Source: Sipunculus nudus
Lineage: Eukaryota; Annelida; Sipuncula; Golfingiida; Sipunculidae
DNA: 64,000 nt
Direction of reading: 5' to 3'
Assembly: GCA_026874595.1 (NCBI GenBank)
Contig: CM049308.1
Span: forward strand, 37,473,027-37,537,026
The translations under genes and the position numbers were made by a program. Below are positions 49,801 to 58,400 of the stretch, in pieces (the stretch's first letter is position 1; each line of letters opens with the position of its first letter). Under the pieces are notes generated by a model. That model was not told where the DNA came from. It worked only from the letters and a program-made list of their open reading frames with translations, and ran no database searches.

Positions 49801-51900
49801 ACATATTGATCAAGAGGTGTTCCATCAGTTCCTGCAGACTGGTGGCGCCACCTGTATTTTTTTTTTAATTTTTACATTTTTTTTCTCTATTTTTGAGACC
49901 TTTAAGGATGTAGTTATTTTTCAACAGGGTTATCGTAATGACTGGACCTAGAATCTTCATTCTTGACACACTGGGAGACCTATGAAAAGTCTCCATGGAA
50001 ACAAGAAATTATGTCTCTGTTACCCATATCCTTCGAGCTATTGGGGCCCCAAAGTACCCCCCAGAATAGTAAAAACATTTCATACAAAAACTTCAATATC
50101 TCATTAACTACAACACTGATGGTAATGTTTTTTGGCATACATATTGATCATGAGGTGTTCCATCAGTTCCTGCAGACTGGTGGCGCCACCTTTATTTTTT
50201 AAAATGTTTACAATTTTTTTTCTCTATTTTTGAGACCTTTAAGGATGTAGTTATTTTTCAACAGGGTTCAAATCGTAATGAATGGACCTAGAATCTTCAT
50301 TCTTGACACACTGGATGACCTATGAAAAGTCTCCATGGAAACAAGAAATTATGTCTCTGTTACCCATATCCTTCGAGCTCTTGGGCCCCAAAGTACCCCC
50401 CAGAATAGTAAAAAAATTTCATACAAAAACTTCAATATCTCATTAACTACAACACTGATGGTCATAATTTTTGGCATACATATTGATCATGAGGTGTTCT
50501 ATCAGTTCCTGCAGACTGGTGGCGCCACCTGTATTTTTTTTCAAATGTTTACAATTTTTTTTCTCTATTTTTGAGACCTTTAAGGATGTAGTTATTTTTC
50601 AACAGGGTTCAAATCGTAATGAATGGACCTAGAATCTTCATTCTTGACACACTGGGAGACCTATGAAAAGTCTCCATGGAAACAAGAAATTATGTCTCTG
50701 TTACCCATATCCTTCGAGCTATCGGGCCCCAAAGTACCCCCCAGAATAGTAAAAAAAATTCATTAAAAAACTTCAATATCTCATTAACTACAACACTGAT
50801 GGTAATGGTTTTTGGCATACATATTGATCATGAAGTGTTCCATCAGTTCCTGCAGACTGGTGGCACCACCTGTATTTTTTTTCAAATGTTTACAAATTTT
50901 TTTCTCTATTTTTGAGACCTTTAAGGATGTAGTTATCTGTCAACAACTTGAAGGTACAAATCGTAACGACTTTACCTTGAATCTTCATTCTTGACACACA
51001 GGGAGACCCATTAAAAGTCTCCATGGAAACCTGAAATTAGGTCTCTGTTACTCATATCCTTTGAGCTATGTTACTCCAAAGTACAGCTCAGAATAATGGA
51101 AAATTTGATTCAAAAGCTGAAGTATCTGAACAACTAATGCAGAGATCATCATAATCATAATTATAAATTTGTTTTCCCTGTTTTTGGGACCTTTAAAGTT
51201 ATGAACATCAGTTAACAAGGCACAATTAAAATCATAACAATTGGACCTTGACCCATGAAATGTCTCCATGAAAACCTAAAATTAGGTCTCTGTTACCCAT
51301 ATCCTTTAAGCTGTATGGCTCCAAAATACCCCCAGAATAATGAAAATTTTGATACAAAAACTGCAGTATCTCAATAACTACAACACTGATGGTCATAATT
51401 TTTGGCATACATATTGATCATGAGGTGTTCCATTAGTTTCTGCAGACTGGGTGCGCCACCTCTATTTTTTTCAAATTTTAACAATTTTTTTTCTCTATTT
51501 TTGAGACCTTTAAAGATGGGGTTATCTAGCTGTCAACAGGGTAGAAATCGTAACAATTAATCTGGACCTAGAATCTTCATTCTTGTCATGCAAGGAGGCC
51601 CATAAAAGGGTCTGTGGAAACCTGAAATAAGGTCTCTGTTTCCCATATCCTTCGAGCTTAGGACTCAGAATAATGGACAAATTGATACAAAAGCTGAAGT
51701 ATCTGAACAACTAATGCAGAGATCACCCCAATTCTTTGCATGGATATTGATTATATGGAGTGTTTCATCAGTTTCTGCAGACTAGTGGTGCCACATATAT
51801 TTTATTCAATTTTTCGAATTTTTTTCTCTATTTTTGAGACCTTTAAGGATGCTGTCATCTGTTAACGTGGCACAAATTGTAACAACTGGACCTAGAATCT
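46850..51900 (+). repeat. HelC tandem core: about sixteen ~340-bp units
   Basis: GGACCTAGAATCTTCATTC, GTCTCTGTTACCCATATCC, CTTCAATATCTCATTAACTA and TCAGTTCCTGCAGACTGG recur in order every 337-343 bp. Most units carry GGTGGCGCCACC or GGTGGCACCACC (for example 47807-47818). Units at both edges are more diverged than those in the middle. Open frames of 60-97 codons containing IGPQSTPQNSKK recur only because the unit recurs. Confidence 0.95.
47600..50650 (+). repeat. Three-unit higher-order repeat (~1018 bp), three near-identical copies
   Basis: Three unit types alternate in fixed order. Type 1 has CGAGCTATCGGGCC (near 47668, 48686, 49703, then 50719), type 2 CGAGCTATTGGGGCC (48004, 49020, 50039) and type 3 GAGCTCTTGGGCC (48343, 49361, 50378). 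Spacing within a type is 1016-1018 bp. Type 1 to 2 junctions share a deletion (GGGTTATCGTAATG). Copies of the same type are nearly identical while neighbouring types differ, so the trimer was amplified recently. Confidence 0.9.
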
Positions 51901-52285
51901 TCATTCTTGTCATGCAAGGAGGCCCATGAAAAGGGGTGTGGAAACCTGAAATTAGGTGTCTGTTACCCATATCCTTCAAGCTATAGGACTTCGAAGTATC
52001 CCTTAGAATAATGGAAAATTTGATACAAAAGCTGAAGTATCTGAACAACTTATGCAGAGATCACCATGATTCTTTGCATGGATATTGACCATTATGTGTT
52101 TTTATTTGTTTGCACACTGGTGGAGTCACCTGTGTTTTTTTTAAAGTTTACGCATTTTTTCTCTATTTTTGAGATATATAAATACAGACACAATCTTGGC
52201 CTGTTGGTTAATCTGTTTGATGCTTCAGTTGAATGGGTATATACTACCATTTAGATGATAAAATTTCCTTTTGCGAATCTCTTCC

Positions 52286-52320
52286 CAGTCAGCTGAGCGT
52301 CATGACCCATGGGTCACTTG
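52286..52320 (+). other. 3' terminus of HelC: inverted subterminal repeat, palindrome and CTTG
   Basis: CAGTCAGCTGAGC is the exact inverse of 46790-46802. It is followed by the palindrome TGACCCATGGGTCA and CTTG. The same order occurs inverted at 61657-61691. Confidence 0.82.
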
Positions 52321-52650
52321 TTAAGGTTAATTTTAGGTACATGGGGAGGGTATGGGAGGGGGTATATCCCCCTCCCATGTTAAGAAATTTTTTGAATATT
52401 CAATGTAAAGAGGAAATTTTTAGGCAATTTTCACCATAAAATATGAGGATTTTTTGTTCCTATAAAACTGTTCTCATACAGCGTTAGGTAATCTAACTGT
52501 AGAGGGGTTCAATATTTAATATTTATATTTGTTCAAAATACGGATATAAAATTTCAATCGTTTTCAACATTTTTAAGTCAATGGCGCAAAGCCACATTAA
52601 CATTTATAAGTTGCAAAATCTTATCTTTTAAATGTAATGTTCAAAGTAGA
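52321..52650. other. Spacer with an imperfect G/C-rich hairpin
   Basis: Around 52335-52385, GTACATGGGGAGGG and CCCCCTCCCATGTTAAG form an imperfect inverted repeat. No gene is seen. Confidence 0.45.
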
Positions 52651-53249
52651 ATAACTGATTTGTTGAAGTCTTATGTTAAACTTTGCATTTTACCGGGGTC
52701 CGTGGTCTTGACAGCACACAATACTCCTATGAACACAGATCAGGAGTTTGAGATAGTTCACAGTCGACCCCAATCATGCAGGGCCTGGTGCTCTGCAGTC
52801 GTTCTGCAGCTGTTCATAAATATATCTTCGTCCTGAACTAATGAATTTTTAAGTAATAAACTGCAGATAACGTAAATAAAATCTAATTGCCAATTAATTA
52901 AAGGGAATTTTTGAAAAATTAAAATGATTAAGGAAAATTGAGAAAATAAATAAACTGATATGTTGAAGTCTTATGTTAAACTTTGCATTTTACCGGGGTC
53001 CGTGGTCTTGACAGCACACAATACTCCTATGAACACAGATCAGGAGTTTGAGATAGTTCACAGTCGACCCCAATCATGCAGGGCCTGGTGCTCTGCAGTC
53101 GTTCTGCAGCTGTTCATAAATATATCTTCGTCCTGAACTAATGAATTTTTAAGTAATAAACTGCAGATAACGTAAATAAAATCTAATTGCCAATTAATTA
53201 AGGGAATTTTTGAAAAATTAAAATGATTAAGGAAAATTGAGAAAATAAA
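52651..53249. repeat. Recent 300-bp tandem duplication
   Basis: 52661 and 52961 both start TGTTGAAGTCTTATGTTAAA, and the two ~300-bp copies differ by little more than a one-base deletion (TTAATTAAAGGG versus TTAATTAAGGG). The unit contains TTTTACCGGGGTCCGTGG and a CACAGTCGACCCC block. No coding role is evident. The near-identity implies a recent event. Confidence 0.95.
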
Positions 53250-53314
53250 TAAAATGAGAGATATTGCAGCTATAATATCCAAAGGATCCGCCACTGATAG
53301 CAATGGCAATATAA

Positions 53315-53317
<3 letters not shown>

Positions 53318-53396
<79 letters not shown>
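53318..53396. repeat. (TA)n microsatellite
   Basis: About 79 bp of alternating TA with one interruption, followed 45 bp later by a G16 run (53441-53456). Confidence 0.95.
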
Positions 53397-53399
<3 letters not shown>

Positions 53400-53646
53400 C
53401 TTAGTGCAATTCTGAAAAGACGGCAAGTACTGGATGCTAAGGGGGGGGGGGGGGGGAGGCTACGTTCACCCCATCACCTAGAAAATTTCCATTTGTTCCA
53501 GGTTTCAGCTAAACTTCTGTAGTTTATTGTCAAGGTGGATGCAAGTGTGAAAGTGGATCATTTTTTTGTGACAGAATTTTTTTATACTATTTTGGCGATG
53601 AAATTTGTAAATCTGTTTTTCCAGAATAGGGGTTTAGGGGTCATGC

Positions 53647-53979
53647 TCAGCAAATCTGCCGCCCAGATATCTGCATAGCAGTTTCATTACATGCTGATGA
53701 CTGTAGGGTATTACTGCTGTACATGAACTGATATGAACTAAAAAACAGAGTTCTCTTGTTTGTGTAAAATGTCCCATCAGGGACCCAGCACCCTATGCAC
53801 TCAGGGCTGGCCTGCACTGTCCAGTATCCGAGCAAGCATGTCATTGCGTCACTGCCTAACGGTCCAATGTCCATAACAACGATTAGCTCAAATATGATTA
53901 AAATTGTGCCAAATATTTGGATCTGTGAGATGGGTACATTTAGCCCTAACCATGCAATTCCTGGATTGTTGTTTGACAT
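53647..53979 (-). pseudogene. Possible remnant of a four-pass membrane protein exon (MS4A-like), decayed
   Basis: A minus-strand frame contains ISQIQIFGTILIIFELIVV, a probable membrane helix. Some 20 residues later comes a LLGYWT motif. The pattern QI..G.ILII, then G.W, recalls the first two helices of MS4A/TMEM176-type proteins. CATCTCACAG upstream of ATCCAAATATTTGG could be a splice acceptor. After GYWT the expected second helix is not in frame, and an adjacent frame gives GHFTQTRELCFLVHISSC, which would need a frameshift. No donor site is convincing. The assignment rests on pattern memory only; it could equally be chance. Confidence 0.25.
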
Positions 53980-55069
53980 GAAGTTTCCATGAAATATAAA
54001 AATATTGAAATTTCTGGTGTTGGAAAATGAAAATTTAAAGTATTTTTCTACTCTTTCAAAATTTGTCTGCTACTTTAAAGACTAGTTCATATTTAAAAAT
54101 TCACTATCTTTCTAGATTTTAATGCTGTATAAACTGACTTTTTCAGTCTTTCTTGGTCTCTCTGCTCTCTCACTCTACACATATACCAACAAAAATGTCA
54201 ACATATTTAACAGAACATTTAATATCTGACTGTATACATATTCATATCTGACTACAACAACATATGGGTTTCTGTCACAGAGACGTTGCATATTATTCAG
54301 TCAATACACATACATGCTTACCTAATTATATTAAGAATTCATGGTATTAATATGCATGATGAAAATTCAAGTTCATGTTGGACAAGGAGTGCTTGAATGT
54401 TCATAAGAGATGGCTGTTGATTTAGTGCCCAAGAAGCCAACCTTTCTTTGGCCATAGGAATGGGTTTGACAATGGCAGACATCAATTAGACACAGAAAGC
54501 ACATTATGGGGACATTGTAGAAGTGTACAGACCTTTTTTTTGGGTAAAAATTTGTATTTTTTATTTTGATTATTTGGTAACAAGAAAATTGAAACCACCT
54601 TCACTTTCACTATGAGAAAAATAGTATAGGTGTATAGGGGACAAGAAGGGGTGTTTTTTTAATCAAGATCCATATGGAATATGAAGCCTGAATTCAGGTA
54701 AAAAAGCCAAAATCAGGACGGTCACCCATGCTGCTTATTGACTTGTAGTCGTAATACTTAGTGTACTAAGAGTCCTAAATTTGGAATTGGGTACATGTGA
54801 ACATGTATATCTATATATTATTACTAACTTTCAGGCAGTCTTTATTTATTCATTACCACAGGACTTTATACCTGTGCTCCATTTCAAAGGGGACTTTATG
54901 AGTTTTATGAGTGGATTTCCATTTATACATATCATTTGGGAGAGAGTTCAGCCATCACCAAATCAAATATTTACATATTTTTTTAAAAATAAACATTGTT
55001 CAAAGTACTAAAGTAAGTGTTCAGTGGTTGAGACAATGTTAGGGTGAAGGTAAAGTAAAACAGAGGCTA
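53980..55069. other. No gene recognised
   Basis: AT-rich. It probably includes the 3' untranslated region of the minus-strand gene whose stop is at 55379. Confidence 0.45.
54841..54850 (-). promoter_or_regulatory. Candidate polyadenylation signal for the minus-strand gene
   Basis: TTTATTTATT on the plus strand gives overlapping AATAAA signals on the minus strand, about 530 nt after the stop codon. Other AATAAA-like words lie further on (about 54557), so the real site is uncertain. Confidence 0.3.
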
Positions 55070-55235
55070 ATGGTGGAACCTGTCTGAAATACTACCTATC
55101 CAATAAGACCACCTGTCTATTGAGATAACCATTGAGTGAACCAAAAGCATTTCCATGACCTGTCTTAAGAGATATGTGATTTAAGGCCATTTTTGGCCAG
55201 TCCCATGGGTGGTCTTATTACACAGGTTCACTGTT
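55070..55235. repeat. Dispersed repeat with AATAAGACCACC inverted ends
   Basis: The left part has GAACCTGTCT then AATAAGACCACCTGTCTATT. The right part reads GGTGGTCTTATTACACAGGTTC, the inverse of those words. It lies within the 3' untranslated or flanking region of the minus-strand gene. From general knowledge, GACCACCTGTCTAT-type repeats are frequent in bivalve genomes. Confidence 0.5.
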
Positions 55236-55378
55236 CAGAGTTATTCCTTTTGTTAGCCACTTTTTTATGCAGAATCTCCTTGAATGCCAAGCCATGTACA
55301 GTTGACATTATCCTGTGGATGGTTTGCAGCTGACATCCTATACACTGGTGATTTATCACAGAGCATGTAGTTTGATAA

Positions 55379-55462
55379 TCAGTATGATAATCCCTCTGCC
55401 ATTGCTCTCTGTTGTGCCTCTTTAGCTCTCCTCTCACAGAGACGTCTATATCTGTCAAGTTC
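55379..55462 (-). CDS. Last coding exon of the minus-strand gene
   Basis: The acceptor is TATCTTCAG. The exon is 84 bp, encoding ELDRYRRLCERRAKEAQQ, then RAMAEGLSY and TGA (55381-55379). It is strongly charged and probably helical or coiled. Confidence 0.8.
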   Translation of the reverse strand, partial: ELDRYRRLCERRAKEAQQRAMAEGLSY

Positions 55463-58400
55463 CTGAAGATATATCAAACAAAAAGATTAATTAATCTTTA
55501 CTGAGAATGTAGAATTAGAATATAACAGTATTTGTATGAATTATACATAGTGTCCATTACGGAAGTTGCAGCCTGTCATCCCAATGCAGAGTATTTGTGA
55601 ACACACTACATTGCCAATGAATGGGTTTTTTTTTTTTATTTATTTGAAGATCTAGGGGATGTAAACCTTTAAAATCACAGCCAGCACAGTACACAGGATT
55701 TGGATGGGGTCTGCATATCTTGTGCATCTCTGTGAATGAAAAGATGGATAGACAGGGACAACTTTAACAGAAACATATACATGCATCAACTGAATTTATC
55801 TGATAAAGATGGTCCAGCGAAATAAACTATGATGTAGAGTTCAACATTTTGGTAACCTTTCCTATGATAATCTGGTCCCGTATCCTTTCCCATGGGCATG
55901 CACACTGCCTGTAACGGTCAGCTGCTGGGTTCAGGTCCTTTAAGCTAGCACTGCAGGTTTTGTTCAAAGAGAGCGGATACATGCTACAGACACTGACAGG
56001 ATGAATCTCTAATGATTAGACAGACTTCTTATACTTTGATCATTTGAGATATAATAATTAGTCTCTTTTTTGTATGTATAATGGACCTGAACTGTTAGTG
56101 TCAATTGTTGCCAACAGATGTACCTAGGGAGATGGAAAAAGTCTATTCATGTGAAACATTTATACATAACTAACCTGAAACAATACAACCAGAGTGGGAT
56201 CTTGGATTTATCCCATAACAAAAAGGTGGTTCATATTAGAAAGAGTACAAAATGCTGAGTCTGAGCCAGCATTTCACAAGACCCCCCTCACAAGTCTGTA
56301 ATATGGGGGGTTTCCATGTTTGAGGAGATGTTTCTTTGTATATTATGCTATCTTACTGTACTGTTGTATAGATAATCCCTGATTGTTACCTCATCTTTCT
56401 GTACTCTCATGGCATCAACTGCTGCCTCCGTGTACTGGGGGTCCTTGGCTGGATCTTCTACCACTGCTGGGTTACTGGCAGCCTGCACACAAAGACATAC
56501 ATAAACTGTTATACAAGTCCTGATGAACAACACAACTGGGACCATATAATGGAAGAAACAGACTACTTCTAACATATTTTATGGTATCAAGACAATGATC
56601 TGCCAGTACCATTATGTATTATAAGTTTATAAATAATTCCCTTCATACTAACAACCCATGTGAATGTGAAGCTGGTAATGTCTGTGGTTCTGACTGTTAT
56701 GTCCTGTAAGGTGAAAAATGCAAATACACATAAGGGTAAAATTGACCCTCTCCTGTTGAATGTTATTTTGAAAAGTTTGGTTTGGCAGTTGGATGATCTT
56801 CTCATGAAGCTTACACAGAGTAAACTCCTTTTACATGGTATAAACTCCTTGGTCTTCTTGCCCAAGCATAATCATAATTACGCTTTTTACACAGCGCTTT
56901 AACTATAGGCATACTCCCTATATCGTAAGTGCTGTTTGTTATGACCCCATATCCTGAATTGCTACACCAGAGGGGAGCACTGTATTTTGTCCAATCAGAT
57001 GAGACCTTGTGCTGGAAGACACAGCCAAGCGAGGAATACACAGAGTCAATCATGTTCATTCCATTTTGAGTGACAGCTTATCGCCCCGGTAACCGTCTGA
57101 ACCGGCCACAGGCTCAGAGAGAATTGCCCCAGAAGTGGTTTGCTTAGGGCCTTGGACACATAGGATGCCCAGCCTGTGAGTTGTAATTCAAACAAAACAT
57201 AACAACAAAGGCTGAGTGCACACCTCGCTGGCTGGTTTCAGTTCTGCAGACAACAGATACATGGCAATGCTAACACAGTCATAATGTCATATAATCAAAT
57301 CGGTCGACGATGCGAGAAAACAGAGGGCGCAATTACAATTCGACTGTAAACTCTCATCAAGCTATGGGCGGAGCCAGGATGCCTGTTGAGTGTTTGTTTA
57401 TTGGCATCTGGTTGGCTGCTTGTCACATCATACGCACGTTTTTTTTCAGCAGACAACGAACCGCCATCTGGTGTCTAAATATATCATAAACAGTCAAAGC
57501 TGGCAGTGTGAAAATCAGTTGCTTCTTTAGGAGTGCAAGATTTCTGCTGCCTCGGGAGCGTAAATCATAATCAAAGATGATGAATTAAAATGTATGTCTG
57601 TGTACTATCATCCACACAGTGCAGCAGTCTAAACAAGGATCAGAGCAATATATATGAAGTTCTAATGTATAAGAAAATGCAATTTACAGATGAATTTATA
57701 CCATTTGCCACAACAACAATGAAAGAGACAGGACCTGGTGCTTGAAGGTTTGAAGCATTGTGCCCAAACCACTAGTATAAATTTCAACTACATGGCTTAC
57801 AAGGAACACCTCTTTTGTAGAAGCACTGCCGCAGTAAAGATGTTTTAATCTGGTCATTACAAAAGTATGTGATATATATGTAATTACATCTTCTTAAATG
57901 TGTTAAAATTGTATTCTTTACCTCCTGTGGAAAGTATGACGTGAACGCTGCCTTCCAAAGTTCCATTGGGCTTCTGCAAAATAATATGTTAAATAATGAG
58001 GTTGTGAAATACAGTGAACCAACAACCAACCCAGTAACAATCCAAACTAGTTAAAACAAATTAGAAGAAAAATTTATTTTAGGGGTGTCTTACAAATGCA
58101 TAAATCACATCCTCATCAGCTGAAACTAACAGACATTTACGGTGCTCCAAATGTCATCCATCTTGTACAGATAATTAGTCCCCCTGAATTTACAGATAAC
58201 ATCTTACCTTGCTGTCACCCTGCCCAAGTCACCTTCCTTCAGTGGTGGGGACCCTGTAGAAAGACAGAAAGTAAGAAAAACATCTGCATGATGAAGATGA
58301 ATTCAAAATCTTGAAATCCCTACTGATGAATAATGCAACAATATTGGAAATACTAAATACTTATTATACTGGTATAGTATACATTACCAAGTCAAAAGGT

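Larger units (their letters stand above)
46788..52320 (+). mobile_element. HelC copy 1: 5.5-kb Helitron/Helentron-like element with a satellite core
   Basis: The 5' hairpin (46788-46818) pairs TAGCTCAG with CTGAGCTA and, inside it, TGACT with AGTCA around GCA. Its GCTCAGCTGACTG (46790-46802) recurs exactly inverted near the 3' end (52286-52298). The 3' end has the 14-bp palindrome TGACCCATGGGTCA (52303-52316), then CTTG (52317-52320) and host TT. The terminal CTTG differs from canonical CTRR. A second copy at 61.7-64.0 kb ends at the same point, which fixes the boundary to within 4 nt. The body is about sixteen ~340-bp tandem units. No protein is encoded. Confidence 0.78.

Noticed and set aside
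47328-50994. Repeated 60-97 codon frames with IGPQSTPQNSKKISYKN
   Set aside because: They follow the ~340-bp HelC unit. Conservation between units equals that of the surrounding non-coding bases, reflecting recent amplification rather than coding selection.
58096-58314. Plus-strand 72-codon frame over the exon at 58208-58253
   Set aside because: It is the shadow of a minus-strand exon whose splice sites and phase fit the neighbouring exons.
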